From assembly GCA_947465645.1 (NCBI GenBank), contig CANIBQ010000106.1, forward strand, positions 1-15,873: a stretch of 15,873 bases of DNA, read 5' to 3'. A program made the translations under genes and the position numbers. The notes under the pieces are model-generated. The model searched no databases, was not told the DNA's origin, and saw nothing but the letters and a program-made list of their open reading frames with translations. This DNA comes from Acidobacteriota bacterium (GTDB lineage: Bacteria > Acidobacteriota > Vicinamibacteria > Vicinamibacterales > UBA2999). This document shows, piece by piece, positions 1 through 6,965 of the stretch. Within the stretch, counting starts at the first letter, position 1. Every line of letters starts with the position of its first letter.

Positions 1-710
1 AACGGAAAGATGATCGTCGAGTTCTGCTCGGCGGCAATCTCGGTGAGCGTCTGCAGGTAGCGCAGCGTCATTGTCGCGGGCTGGGCATCGATGATCGCGG
101 CCGCCTGCGACAGCTTCTCCGAGGCCATCAGCTCCCCCTCGGCGTGAATGATCTTCGCGCGCTTCTCGCGCTCCGCCTCGGCCTGCCTGGCCATCGCGCG
201 CTGCATGTCCTGCGGCAGGTCGACGTGCTTCACTTCAACCGCGGACACCTTGATCCCCCACGGATCGGTCTGTTTGTCGAGGATCACCTGGAGCTCGCGA
301 TTCAGACGGTCGCGCTCGGCGAGCAGATCGTCCATCTCGGCGGTGCCAAGCACGCTTCGCAGCGTCGTCTGGGCGAGCTGCGACGTGGCGTAGTGGTAGT
401 TCTCGACCTCGACGACCGCGCGGCCCGGGTCGACGACGCGGAAATAGACGACGGCGTTGACCTTCACCGAGACGTTGTCGCGCGTGATGATGTCCTGTGG
501 CGGGACATCGAGGACGATAGTCCGCAGACTGATGCGGACGATGCGATCGATCGGCCTGAACACCAGCACGACGCCCGGGCCCTTGGGGACCGGCAGCAGT
601 TTTCCGAGCCGGAAGATCACGCCCCGCTCGTACTCGTTGAGGATTTGAATAGAGGTGATCAGATAGAACACGATCACGATCGCGAGAATCAGGAGTGGCG
701 AGATTGTCAT
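1..710 (-). CDS. Slipin / stomatin-like SPFH-domain membrane protein (3' end outside window)
   Basis: Membrane-anchored SPFH (band 7) protein of the slipin type. Such proteins oligomerise at the membrane and are commonly paired with NfeD-type proteases. About 236 residues are visible. A hydrophobic N-terminal anchor (residues about 3-20) is followed by the slipin hallmark [13 protein letters not shown] (residues 25-37). Next come the SPFH core with [16 protein letters not shown], the [10 protein letters not shown] segment, and a charged coiled-coil rich in Ala/Glu/Lys/Arg ([17 protein letters not shown]). The end of the visible part, NSTIIFP, matches the region near the C-terminus of slipins (about 250-260 residues), so only a short tail is missing. 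The ATG at 710 overlaps the nfeD stop as ATGA, which argues for translational coupling in an nfeD-slipin operon. The family call is secure from the motifs; the substrate or partner role is known for the family but not shown here. Confidence 0.93.
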   Translation of the reverse strand, partial: MTISPLLILAIVIVFYLITSIQILNEYERGVIFRLGKLLPVPKGPGVVLVFRPIDRIVRISLRTIVLDVPPQDIITRDNVSVKVNAVVYFRVVDPGRAVVEVENYHYATSQLAQTTLRSVLGTAEMDDLLAERDRLNRELQVILDKQTDPWGIKVSAVEVKHVDLPQDMQRAMARQAEAEREKRAKIIHAEGELMASEKLSQAAAIIDAQPATMTLRYLQTLTEIAAEQNSTIIFP

Positions 711-2038
711 GACGTGGCTCCTTCGGGTGCAGCGGTTTCGACAACGAGGGTCAGTCCGTCGATGGCCGTGACGCGGACCTGGCGGCCGGCCGCGATCGGC
801 TCGCGGCTCACGGCGCGCCACATTTCTCCATGGACGTCGATATACCCTGGTTCGCCGGGTTCCAGCCGATCGCGCGTGCGACCGATCGCACCGATCATGC
901 CCTCGCTCCCGGTCACGGGATGGCGGCGTTGGGCCACGAGCGCGAGACGTCCGAGGAAGAGAAAGATCGCGGCAAATCCGAGCGCCACAGGAACGACGGC
1001 GCCCAGGCCGACGTCGACGCCAGGCACCGTGTTGCGCGTCATCATGACCGAGCCGACGACGAGACTGATGGCGCCGCCAATCCCCAGCACGCCGAAGCTT
1101 GGCACTTTCAGCTCGAGGATGAGCAGCGCGACCCCGAACAGGATCAGCAGGAGGCCGATCGTATTCACCGGCAGGATCTGGAAAGCGAAGAAGGCGAGCA
1201 GCAGGCAGAGGCCGCCCGCCACGCCCGGCAGCATGGCGCCTGGGTTCCAGAGCTCGACGGTCAGCCCGAGGATGCCGAGTGTCATCAGGATGTAGGCGAT
1301 CTGGGGATGCGCGATCGCGCCGAGAAAGCGCTGTCGCCGCGTCATCTCGATCCGCCGGACGTCGGCGCCGCGGGTGCGAAGTACCATGGCGCGGCCGTCG
1401 AAGCGCGTGATCGTGCGGCCGTCCAGGCGTTCGAGCAGCTCGTCGACGTCCCTGGCGTTGAGGTCCACCAGCGGCGGCATCGCCTCCAGCGCTTCACCGT
1501 CGGTGAACGCGCGACTGTTCAACACGGCTTCCTCGGCGAGCATGACGTTGCGGCGGCGTGCTTCGGCCAGCGTTCGGACGTACGCCGCCGTATCCGATGC
1601 CGCCTTTTGCGACGTCGTGTCGTCCATCGTTTGCGAGTTGCCTGAAACCGGATGCGCGGCGCCGATGTGCGTGCCCGGTGCCATGGCCGCGATATCGGCG
1701 GCGATGGTGATGACGAAACCTGCCGACGCGGCGCGCGCACCGGGTGGCGCGACCAGTACCGCAACCGGCGCGCGCGACGTGATCATCCGCGACACGATCT
1801 GCTGGGTGGAGTCGAGCAGGCCGCCAGGTGTCCTGAGGATGAAGACCACGAGGTCGGCGCCGGTCGTATCGGCTTGATCGATGACGCCCGTCAGGTATTC
1901 AGCGGAGATCGGGTGGATGATGCCGTCGAGTTCGGCGACGAGGGCGACAGGGCGGTCCGCGGGTGGCTGCCGCGCGGCGCCCCGCGCGTCAGCCAGAGCG
2001 AGGACGGCCGTGAGCACCAAGAGCGCAACGCTCCGCAT
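707..2038 (-). CDS. nfeD: NfeD-family membrane serine protease, long form
   Basis: Long-form NfeD protein (443 aa): a ClpP-fold protease domain, a membrane segment and a C-terminal OB fold. A signal peptide occupies residues 1-20. The protease domain (about 30-210) has RTPGG at 69-73 and the nucleophile region AASAG with Ser105. Lys145 is the likely dyad partner; the 40-residue spacing resembles the Ser-Lys dyad of archaeal PH1510. Four to five hydrophobic segments lie between about 240 and 365, and the soluble OB-like domain between about 375 and 435. It is followed by the slipin gene through a 4-nt overlap; in studied homologues the NfeD protease cleaves the C-terminus of its slipin. A CATAAT hexamer ends 6 nt before the ATG, and a transposase-associated palindrome sits inside the probable promoter. 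Family and residues are read directly; cleavage of the neighbour is inferred from family knowledge. Confidence 0.94.
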   Translation of the reverse strand: MRSVALLVLTAVLALADARGAARQPPADRPVALVAELDGIIHPISAEYLTGVIDQADTTGADLVVFILRTPGGLLDSTQQIVSRMITSRAPVAVLVAPPGARAASAGFVITIAADIAAMAPGTHIGAAHPVSGNSQTMDDTTSQKAASDTAAYVRTLAEARRRNVMLAEEAVLNSRAFTDGEALEAMPPLVDLNARDVDELLERLDGRTITRFDGRAMVLRTRGADVRRIEMTRRQRFLGAIAHPQIAYILMTLGILGLTVELWNPGAMLPGVAGGLCLLLAFFAFQILPVNTIGLLLILFGVALLILELKVPSFGVLGIGGAISLVVGSVMMTRNTVPGVDVGLGAVVPVALGFAAIFLFLGRLALVAQRRHPVTGSEGMIGAIGRTRDRLEPGEPGYIDVHGEMWRAVSREPIAAGRQVRVTAIDGLTLVVETAAPEGATS

Positions 2039-2044
2039 TGATGG

Positions 2045-2073
2045 ATTATGGTGGGGTCAGACCCCAGGGACAA
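2045..2073 (-). promoter_or_regulatory. Probable nfeD promoter interrupted by a REP-like palindrome
   Basis: On the minus strand, CATAAT (2050-2045) is a 5/6 match to the -10 consensus and lies 6 nt before the nfeD ATG, so the transcript would be leaderless. With a 17-nt spacer, TTGTCC (2073-2068) matches four of six positions of TTGACA. The spacer contains the outer palindrome 2053-2065, so this promoter would straddle the edge of the transposase element. Confidence 0.5.
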
Positions 2074-2094
2074 CCCGTATTGGGGTCAGACCCC
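2053..2094. repeat. Left palindrome pair (REPIN-like)
   Basis: Two identical 13-nt palindromes with A at the centre, at 2053-2065 and 2082-2094, separated by 16 nt. Each can form a 6-bp GC-rich hairpin with a one-base centre. The pair is immediately upstream of nfeD and downstream of the transposase stop codon. Confidence 0.9.
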
Positions 2095-2124
2095 CTCGAA
2101 GCGCACACTCAGATCCTGGCGAAT

Positions 2125-2760
2125 TTAGATACCGGCGGTGTCCGGAAATACAACGCGGTCGGGGATCCGCCCCCTGGTAATCGCGGTACGGATCTGTGAC
2201 AGTTCATCGTCTGCTAATGGGGCACCGCAGAGCCCACGCCAGCTCCGTTCACGATCCGACGATGTGGCGCCCAAGCCGACGTACAGCCTGTGTGGTGCCA
2301 CCACCATGTCAGGTTGTCCCAATGCGTGCGCCTGGTAACTCGACCACGGATATGCCTCCGGTGCGTCGGCGAGACCCGCGCGAACCGGGTTCAGTTCGAT
2401 GTATCGCATGCACGTGAACCAATAGCGTTCGTCGTCGACCATCAGCGATCGATACCGTCCTTCGAAGAGTCCTCCCGTGCGCTGGTAGCGATCGTTGAAA
2501 TAGCGGACGTAACGGCGCCCGACCGCCTGCATGACCCAGGGCAGGGCCTGTGGAGAACCTGGTGTGACCATGAAATGGACGTGATTCCTCATCAGCACGT
2601 ATGCGTGCACTTCTAGTGGATACCGGGCCAATGCATCGCGAAGTGTGTACAGGAAGACCTCGTGGTCCGCGGGCGAGCGGAAGATGTCCCCGCGGTTGTT
2701 ACCGCGTTGGATGACGTGTTGCGCCACGCCGGGAAGAAACAACCTGCGCGAACGAGCCAC
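2125..2760 (-). CDS. REP-associated tyrosine transposase (RAYT, IS200-like Y1 family)
   Basis: Y1 HUH single-strand transposase (211 aa) of the REP-associated subgroup. The N-terminus, with GVAQHVIQRGNNRGDIF (residues 11-27), has the typical RAYT opening. The metal-binding HUH motif is NHVHF with His60 and His62. The helix with the catalytic tyrosine is MRYIELNPVRAG, with Tyr120 the likely nucleophile. WSSY (139-142) is also typical of the group. The start is GTG, chosen because it gives the expected N-terminus; there is no good Shine-Dalgarno and no in-frame ATG upstream. It is flanked on both sides by inverted pairs of a 13-nt palindrome that are probably its DNA substrate. All expected catalytic residues are present, so it looks intact. 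The family call is firm; activity is not shown. Confidence 0.93.
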   Translation of the reverse strand: MARSRRLFLPGVAQHVIQRGNNRGDIFRSPADHEVFLYTLRDALARYPLEVHAYVLMRNHVHFMVTPGSPQALPWVMQAVGRRYVRYFNDRYQRTGGLFEGRYRSLMVDDERYWFTCMRYIELNPVRAGLADAPEAYPWSSYQAHALGQPDMVVAPHRLYVGLGATSSDRERSWRGLCGAPLADDELSQIRTAITRGRIPDRVVFPDTAGI

Positions 2761-2907
2761 GCTGCGCGTATCGCAAAGGACATGCTCGCCTTCCCGCTCC
2801 GTTTTCCAAGCCGAAATCGCGAGGAACCGAGGAGAACGTCGCAGGAATGGCCAATCCTCGTCTGCACAAGGTGTGAAGAATCTGCAACCTTGAGTGCCAC
2901 GTACACG

Positions 2908-2949
2908 AGGGTCTGACCCCGATACGACCCGCCACCGGGGTCTGACCCC
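2908..2949. repeat. Right palindrome pair (REPIN-like), inverted relative to the left pair
   Basis: Copies at 2908-2920 (first base A instead of G, so one pair of the hairpin is lost) and 2937-2949 (perfect). They have the same 29-nt period as the left pair but T at the centre, i.e. the opposite orientation. The outer copy ends 25 nt before the next gene's ATG and lies where that gene's -35 element would be. Confidence 0.9.
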
Positions 2950-2962
2950 AGTCCGGGCCGGA

Positions 2963-2968
2963 TAGAAT
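2963..2968 (+). promoter_or_regulatory. -10 element of the first DinB-like gene (leaderless type)
   Basis: TAGAAT, a 5/6 match to TATAAT, followed by exactly 6 nt and the ATG at 2975. No Shine-Dalgarno lies in between. The expected -35 position falls inside the right outer palindrome. Confidence 0.5.
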
Positions 2969-2974
2969 GCGTGA

Positions 2975-3457
2975 ATGAAGACCGATGCAAGCCGCGCGTT
3001 GCTCCGTCACACGGTGGCGACACTGGCCTATCGCGCCGAGAAGACGCTGAGGGGCGCGCCGGCACGGTTTGGCGATTTTGCGGTTTCGCCGGGCACGCGC
3101 ACCCCGGCGCAGATCCTCGCCCATATGGGCGACCTTTTCGACTGGGCGCTCTGGATGGCGAAGGGTAAGCACGTATGGCACGATTCGACGCCGCTCGAGT
3201 GGGACGCCGAGGTGCGCCGGTTTTTCGCGACCGTCGAGGCATTCGACGCCCACCTCGAGTCGAGCGCGGTGCTCGGGTCGACGGTCGAGCGCCTATTCCA
3301 GGGTCCGATTGCGGACTCGCTCACGCACACCGGGCAGCTCTCGTTGCTTCGCCGCCTGGCCGGTAAGCCCGTGAAAGGCGAGAACTACGCGAAGGCGGAC
3401 ATCGCGGCGGGTGCCACCGGCCGCGCGCAGGCCGCGCCGCGCGTCGAGTTCGACTGA
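2975..3457 (+). CDS. DinB-like four-helix-bundle protein
   Basis: Member of the DinB/YfiT-like superfamily (160 aa): four-helix bundles that usually bind a divalent metal through histidines and often act as small-thiol-dependent transferases. Visible signs are the TPAQILAHMGDLFDWAL helix with His50 and the C-terminal helix LTHTGQLSLLRRLAGKPV with His118 followed by the conserved Gly-Gln. A later ENYAKADI tail is typical of a subgroup found in acidobacterial and similar genomes. The third histidine of classical members is not obvious, so metal binding may differ. The start at 2975 is supported by a -10 hexamer 6 nt upstream. The stop overlaps the start of the phosphodiesterase gene as TGATG, indicating coupling. 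The specific reaction is unknown. Confidence 0.82.
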   Translation: MKTDASRALLRHTVATLAYRAEKTLRGAPARFGDFAVSPGTRTPAQILAHMGDLFDWALWMAKGKHVWHDSTPLEWDAEVRRFFATVEAFDAHLESSAVLGSTVERLFQGPIADSLTHTGQLSLLRRLAGKPVKGENYAKADIAAGATGRAQAAPRVEFD

Positions 3458-4707
3458 TGCGCCGGCTCGGCTCCCTGCTGATTCTCATCGCCGCGGTCGG
3501 ATCGTGGCTGAGCGTCTCCTCCGCGCAGAGTCTCCCGGCGCCCCCCGCCGCCCTCGAGCCATCGATCATCCTCATCTCGCTCGACGGCTTCCGATGGGAT
3601 TACACCACCAAGGCGCCAGCGCCGAACCTGCTTGGACTGGCTGCGCGCGGCGTGCGCGCCGACGGACTCATCCCGAGCTATCCCTCGAAGACGTTTCCCA
3701 ATCACTACACGATCGTCACCGGCCTCTATCCAGGGCACCACGGCATCGTCGCGAACAACATCCTCGACCCGGCGACAGGGCGCCGGTTCGCGCCGCCCGC
3801 GGTCGCTGAACAGCAGGATGCCATGTGGTGGGGCGGCGAACCGATCTGGGTCACCGCCCAGCGCAACGGCGTTCTCGCCGGCGCGATGTACTGGCCTGGC
3901 AGCGAAGCACCGATCAAGGGAGCGCTCCCGCGGTACTGGAACGCGTTCGCCTCTGCATTGCCGCCTGACGAACGTGTGAAACAGGTGCTTCGATGGGTGG
4001 ATCTGCCGGAGGCCGAGCGGCCCCGCATGATCAACCTGTACTTCGCCGACGTGGATACAGCCGGTCACTCCGATGGTCCGGACTCGCCGGCGGTCCGCGA
4101 CGCGATCACGCGAGTGGACGGGTACCTGGGCGATCTCCTTCGCGGTCTCGAACAACGCCGCGTGCTCGATCGATTCAACATCATCGTCGTGTCCGATCAC
4201 GGCATGGCCGCTATCGACACCCGGCGCGTCGTTGTCCTGGACGACTACATCTCGCTTGCAGACGTCGATATCGTCGATATCAACCCCACGCTCGGCCTTG
4301 TTCCGAAACCAGGACGCGAGGACGCGGTGTACCGCGGTCTGTCGCGCGCGAAGCGACTCGAGGTCTACCGGCGCGCCGACACGCCGGAACGTTGGCAGTA
4401 CCGGGATCATCCGCGCATTCCCGCCATCGTCGGAGGTGCGGATGAAGGCTGGCAGGTACTTCGCCGGGCGACGCTCGAGCGGATTCGCGCGGGGACGCTT
4501 CGCGGGGAGCGCGGCGCGCACGGCTACGATCCGAAATTCAAATCGATGCGCGGGATATTCATCGCAGCCGGCCCGGCATTCAGGCAGGGCAGGACAGTTC
4601 CAGCGTTCCAGAACATCCACATCTACAACGCCCTGGCCAGGATCCTCGGCGTGCCGCCGGCGCCCAACGACGGCGACCCGGCGATCGCGCGAAGACTGTT
4701 GAACTAG
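3457..4707 (+). CDS. Secreted nucleotide pyrophosphatase/phosphodiesterase (alkaline phosphatase superfamily)
   Basis: NPP-type phosphodiesterase (416 aa), exported by an N-terminal signal peptide (about residues 1-23, ending SSAQ). The full two-metal set of the family is present: Asp43 in SLDGFRWD, nucleophile Thr79 in PSKTFPNHY, Asp200 and His204 in DVDTAGHS, Asp247-His248 in SDHGM, and His355 in GAHGYDP. The NYSTKTFPNH-type motif and the YPGHHGIVAN segment are characteristic of NPP rather than of phosphatases with a Ser nucleophile. These enzymes hydrolyse nucleotide pyrophosphate or phosphodiester bonds in the periplasm or outside the cell. The length fits bacterial NPPs such as the Xanthomonas enzyme. 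Its ATG overlaps the stop of the DinB-like gene by one base, so it depends on upstream translation. The physiological substrate cannot be told from sequence. Confidence 0.94.
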   Translation: MRRLGSLLILIAAVGSWLSVSSAQSLPAPPAALEPSIILISLDGFRWDYTTKAPAPNLLGLAARGVRADGLIPSYPSKTFPNHYTIVTGLYPGHHGIVANNILDPATGRRFAPPAVAEQQDAMWWGGEPIWVTAQRNGVLAGAMYWPGSEAPIKGALPRYWNAFASALPPDERVKQVLRWVDLPEAERPRMINLYFADVDTAGHSDGPDSPAVRDAITRVDGYLGDLLRGLEQRRVLDRFNIIVVSDHGMAAIDTRRVVVLDDYISLADVDIVDINPTLGLVPKPGREDAVYRGLSRAKRLEVYRRADTPERWQYRDHPRIPAIVGGADEGWQVLRRATLERIRAGTLRGERGAHGYDPKFKSMRGIFIAAGPAFRQGRTVPAFQNIHIYNALARILGVPPAPNDGDPAIARRLLN

Positions 4708-4735
4708 CCTGATTCCGCGCTGCCCCGCATTTCGG

Positions 4736-4741
4736 TAGTAT
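4736..4741 (+). promoter_or_regulatory. -10 element of mscL (leaderless type)
   Basis: TAGTAT, a 5/6 match to TATAAT, with exactly 6 nt before the GTG at 4748. No Shine-Dalgarno precedes the GTG. This spacing is the reason for choosing 4748 rather than the in-frame GTG at 4775. Confidence 0.45.
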
Positions 4742-4747
4742 TGCCAC

Positions 4748-5239
4748 GTGCGTCAACTCGTGCCCAGTAGCGGTGTGTGGAAAGAGTTCCGCGACTTCGT
4801 TGCCCGCGGCAACGTCATGGACCTGGCCGTCGGCGTCGTGATCGGTGCCGCCTTCGGGAAAATCGTCACGTCGTTCGTCGAGGGGATCATCATGCCGCCG
4901 ATCGGCCTGGTGCTCGGGCGGATCGATTTTTCCAGCCTCTTCTACACCCTCGATCGGTCGAGGGGCATTCCTGCGTCGCTGGCGGAGGCAAAGGCCAAGG
5001 GAATTCCCGTCATCGCGTGGGGCCAGTTCATCAACGACACGCTTGGATTCTTCATCGTGGCGGCCGCGGTGTTCGTGCTGATCAAACAGGTCAACCGCAT
5101 CAAGAGCGCCGTGGACGACCCGTCGGCGACGCCGTCGACGACCACCAAGGAATGCCCGTTCTGCACGAGCACGATCTCCATCCGTGCGAAGCGCTGCCCG
5201 CAGTGCACGTCGGAGTTGGCAGGAGGCGGGAAGCAGTAG
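4748..5239 (+). CDS. mscL: Large-conductance mechanosensitive channel MscL with C-terminal zinc ribbon
   Basis: Homopentameric inner-membrane emergency valve that opens under membrane tension in hypo-osmotic shock. The N-terminal amphipathic helix and TM1 are clear: EFRDFVARGNVMDLAVGVVIGAAFGKIV, with the Gly/Ala-packed pore lining (residues about 13-50). The periplasmic loop runs from about 52 to 88 and TM2 (WGQFINDTLGFFIVAAAVFVLI) from about 91 to 112, followed by the cytoplasmic K/R stretch. Instead of the usual short cytoplasmic helix end, the protein continues through a Thr/Ser/Pro linker into a zinc ribbon: Cys136, Cys139, Cys150 and Cys153 (CPFC...CPQC). The length of 163 aa compares with about 136 for E. 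coli MscL. The GTG start at 4748 fits the upstream -10. The stop codon lies in a large inverted repeat. Channel identity is certain; the role of the ribbon is unknown. Confidence 0.95.
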   Translation: MRQLVPSSGVWKEFRDFVARGNVMDLAVGVVIGAAFGKIVTSFVEGIIMPPIGLVLGRIDFSSLFYTLDRSRGIPASLAEAKAKGIPVIAWGQFINDTLGFFIVAAAVFVLIKQVNRIKSAVDDPSATPSTTTKECPFCTSTISIRAKRCPQCTSELAGGGKQ

Positions 5240-5299
5240 GCAGTAGGCGGCAGGCAGTAGATGTGTGGGCCTTTGCTGCCTGCTGCTTACTGCCTACTG
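5234..5299. repeat. Heptad-periodic imperfect inverted repeat at the mscL stop codon
   Basis: Arms of 24 nt at 5234-5257 and 5276-5299 pair at 22 of 24 positions around an 18-nt loop. The left arm is part of four consecutive 7-mers (5233-5260: GCAGTAG, GCAGTAG, GCGGCAG, GCAGTAG); the right arm read in reverse shows the same 7-nt period. The mscL TAG (5237-5239) is inside the left arm. As RNA it would form a long stable hairpin, possibly a terminator or an mRNA end stabiliser, but there is no clear U-tract after it. Confidence 0.8.
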
Positions 5300-5318
5300 G
5301 GTTGCACCGGCGGCACCT

Positions 5319-5777
5319 ATGACACCAGCCCATCTCTCGGCACAGCTTCACTCGGCGATTGACGAGGGCCTGGAGTTCTTTGCGGGAGTGGATGAGACGC
5401 GGACGGCGAAGCGGCCCGATCCGTCCGGATGGTGCGCGCGTGAAGTGCTCGGGCACCTCATCGACTCGGCGTGCAATAACCACCGTCGCTTCGTGCTCGG
5501 CCAGTCGCCGGATCTGAGGAAGTTCGACGGCTACGAGCAGAATAAGTGGGTCGAGCGCCAGCACTACGACCGGGTGCCATGGCGCGACCTGGTGGCCCTG
5601 TGGACCTCCTACAACCGCCACCTCGCGCACGTGATTGGATGCGCGCCGGGCGAAACGCTCAGCCACACTGCCGAATCGCCGGATGGCAACCGCGTGACGC
5701 TGGGCTTCATCATGGAAGACTACGTCGCGCACCTGCGTCATCATCTCGGCCAACTGCGAACCCTTCTCGCAGCCTGA
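5319..5777 (+). CDS. DinB-superfamily protein with intact metal-binding histidines
   Basis: Second DinB-fold protein in the window (152 aa from the ATG at 5319). It has GWCAREVLGHLIDSACNNHRR with His46 in the first metal-ligand helix and DYVAHLRHHLGQL near the C-terminus with His138 and His142, the classical three-histidine arrangement of DinB/YfiT proteins. The function is probably a metal-dependent hydrolase or transferase, perhaps thiol-linked; the substrate is unknown. A longer reading from a GTG at 5265 would put the N-terminus inside the inverted repeat after mscL and add a non-family hydrophobic stretch, so the ATG is preferred. It has no obvious promoter or strong ribosome binding site and may depend on read-through from mscL. 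It differs strongly from the DinB-like protein at 2975, so it is not a recent duplicate. Confidence 0.86.
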   Translation: MTPAHLSAQLHSAIDEGLEFFAGVDETRTAKRPDPSGWCAREVLGHLIDSACNNHRRFVLGQSPDLRKFDGYEQNKWVERQHYDRVPWRDLVALWTSYNRHLAHVIGCAPGETLSHTAESPDGNRVTLGFIMEDYVAHLRHHLGQLRTLLAA

Positions 5778-5779
5778 AT

Positions 5780-6562
5780 CTAGCCAGTGCGAGCCGGACA
5801 GTAGAGAGACCGGGCCGTCATCTCGCGATGGTTGAGGCCGGCGGCCTTGTCGAACAGGCGAAGCAGGGGCGGCAGTGCCACCTGGAAGCGCCACTCCTCC
5901 GCGCGGCCGCCCGCCGCCTGGAATCGCGCGGCCGTGGCGTCCCACCACGGCGTGACACCGCGCGCGATGGGCTCCAGCACAAGCACCTGTACGCCCTTGG
6001 CAGCAGCCGCGAGCAGTCGATCCTCCACCTGCCGGCGCGCGGCCTCAGGCAGTTCGTTCAGGACGTACCCGGCGACGATGGCCCCGCCGGGTCGCACGTC
6101 GGGAAACCTGGCGACGTCGCCCTGACGGGCGCGGCCGTCGATGCCGAGGTCCGCGTAGGTTCGCCGCGCTTCATCAACCGCCCACGGATGGCGATCGAGT
6201 CCCGTGACCGATGAGGCCGCACCCGCTGCAATGGACCAGGCGGCACCGGCGGCGCCGGTGCCGCACCCGAGGTCGAGGATCTGCGACGGCGGTGGACTTT
6301 CCGCTCCTGACTTCAAGACGACGAAGTAGGTGGTGAGGAAATGAAGGGGCGCGTAAAACAAGGCAAAGGCGGCGCGCTTGCCGGCGGTGTCGAGGGTGCC
6401 ATGCACCGCCGGGCGATCGCGGCCGGCGCCGCGCCGCTCCACGTAGGCGGCCGAAAGCGCTCGCAACGCGCGCGTCACTTCCTGGAAACGGAGGTCCGCC
6501 AGGTGCCGCGCTTCGAGCGCGGCAAGCCAGTCGGCGAAGATAGCTGGCGGTAGCTCGCTCAT
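5780..6562 (-). CDS. SAM-dependent methyltransferase, Rsm22-like
   Basis: Class I SAM-dependent methyltransferase (260 aa from the ATG at 6562). Motif I is ILDLGCGTGAAG (residues about 95-106); the acidic residue after strand 2 is in VTGLDRHPW; the motif IV region is VAGYVLNELPE (163-173). The YVLNEL sequence and the preceding HGTLDTAGKRAAFALFYAPLHF segment resemble the Rsm22 family of ribosome-associated methyltransferase-like proteins, but the cysteine cluster of mitochondrial Rsm22 is not visible, so the substrate is open. The reading frame stays open upstream to an ATG at 6706 with coding-like third-position GC. However, that ATG is embedded in the remnant of another gene, so the shorter start is preferred. 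No good Shine-Dalgarno is seen at either start. The enzyme fold is secure; the family assignment is moderate. Confidence 0.82.
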   Translation of the reverse strand: MSELPPAIFADWLAALEARHLADLRFQEVTRALRALSAAYVERRGAGRDRPAVHGTLDTAGKRAAFALFYAPLHFLTTYFVVLKSGAESPPPSQILDLGCGTGAAGAAWSIAAGAASSVTGLDRHPWAVDEARRTYADLGIDGRARQGDVARFPDVRPGGAIVAGYVLNELPEAARRQVEDRLLAAAAKGVQVLVLEPIARGVTPWWDATAARFQAAGGRAEEWRFQVALPPLLRLFDKAAGLNHREMTARSLYCPARTG

Positions 6563-6578
6563 GTGTGAATGGGTGAGC

Positions 6579-6869
6579 TTACCGCGAGGACGCCACTGGA
6601 GCCGCGGATCGTCGGCGAGGGTTTCGACGAGCTCTACGTCTAGGATGCTGGAGGATACGCGGATGTTTGACGTCAGATCCGCGTGAGGTCGGGATCCCCG
6701 CTTCATAGTTGGTCATCATCGCGTTCACGCTGGCAGCGGTTCCGGCGTTGCGTACGAGGCGGGCTGTGTGCGTGGCGCCGTGCATCATCCTTGGGAGCGC
6801 GCTTGCCGTGGTCACCCACAGCGCGTAATCAATCATCCCGTGGGTCTTGGCTGAGATAGGTCGGTTCAT
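6579..6869 (-). pseudogene. 5' remnant of a small membrane-protein gene
   Basis: The first 59 codons (6869 to about 6693) read as the start of a conserved small membrane protein: MNRPISAKTHGMIDYALWVT, then an Arg/Ala-rich stretch and MMTNYEAG. As I recall the family, it continues after TNYE-G with a Leu-Pro-Met-x-x-His segment and a second membrane helix. Here the sequence instead passes into an Arg-rich non-family tail (HPRRRARRNPRRRS), so the second half is lost. A good Shine-Dalgarno, GGGAG, lies 6 nt before the ATG (complement of 6876-6881), suggesting the gene was once functional. It lies directly upstream of the methyltransferase, overlapping its possible longer reading frame. No function is assigned; truncation is inferred from remembered family shape. 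Confidence 0.5.
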
Positions 6870-6936
6870 GGCTTCGCTCCCGCAGAGGATTGCTGCAATG
6901 CGCGTGACATCCGAAGCTCATCCACGCAAGGTTCGC

Positions 6937-6955
6937 TACAATCGCTGGCAGGAGG
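6937..6955 (+). promoter_or_regulatory. -10 element and Shine-Dalgarno of the PA2779-like gene
   Basis: TACAAT (6937-6942) is a 5/6 -10 match and a strong AGGAGG Shine-Dalgarno (6950-6955) lies 10 nt before the ATG at 6966. This leadered arrangement contrasts with the leaderless pattern of the other transcription-unit-leading genes in the window. Confidence 0.6.
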
Positions 6956-6965
6956 CACTTACCGC

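Larger units (their letters stand above)
2052..2950. mobile_element. RAYT element bounded by inverted pairs of a 13-nt palindrome
   Basis: A single-gene element of about 900 bp. At the left are two copies of GGGGTCAGACCCC (2053-2065 and 2082-2094). At the right are AGGGTCTGACCCC (2908-2920) and GGGGTCTGACCCC (2937-2949), in inverted orientation. Copies within each pair start exactly 29 nt apart, separated by 16 nt, and both inner copies are preceded by CGTAT when read from the outside inward (2076-2080; complement of 2922-2926). The arrangement resembles REP/REPIN pairs mobilised by REP-associated tyrosine transposases, with CGTAT in the place of the usual guide tetranucleotide. No target duplication is evident, as expected for HUH single-strand transposition. 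The boundaries are judged from the outermost palindromes. Confidence 0.75.

Noticed and set aside
144..1295. Long plus-strand open frame of 383 codons
   Set aside because: It is antisense to slipin and nfeD, both with clear motifs; the reading is rich in Arg/Asp/Pro with no family signature. It is a high-GC shadow.
2053..2949. Four similar palindromes as a CRISPR array
   Set aside because: The units are 13-nt palindromes in two inverted pairs around a transposase gene, with no cas genes and no run of regular spacers.
2613..3253. Two overlapping minus-strand frames upstream of the transposase
   Set aside because: They run antisense to the first DinB gene and through the palindromes; their ends inside the transposase are out of frame with its catalytic motifs.
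3385..4620. Long minus-strand open frame of 411 codons
   Set aside because: It runs opposite the phosphodiesterase, whose metal ligands are all present; its composition (Arg, His, Asp) is typical of an antisense shadow.
5265..5318. Upstream GTG start for the second DinB gene
   Set aside because: It would encode a hydrophobic stretch from the inverted-repeat arm, which is not part of the DinB fold.
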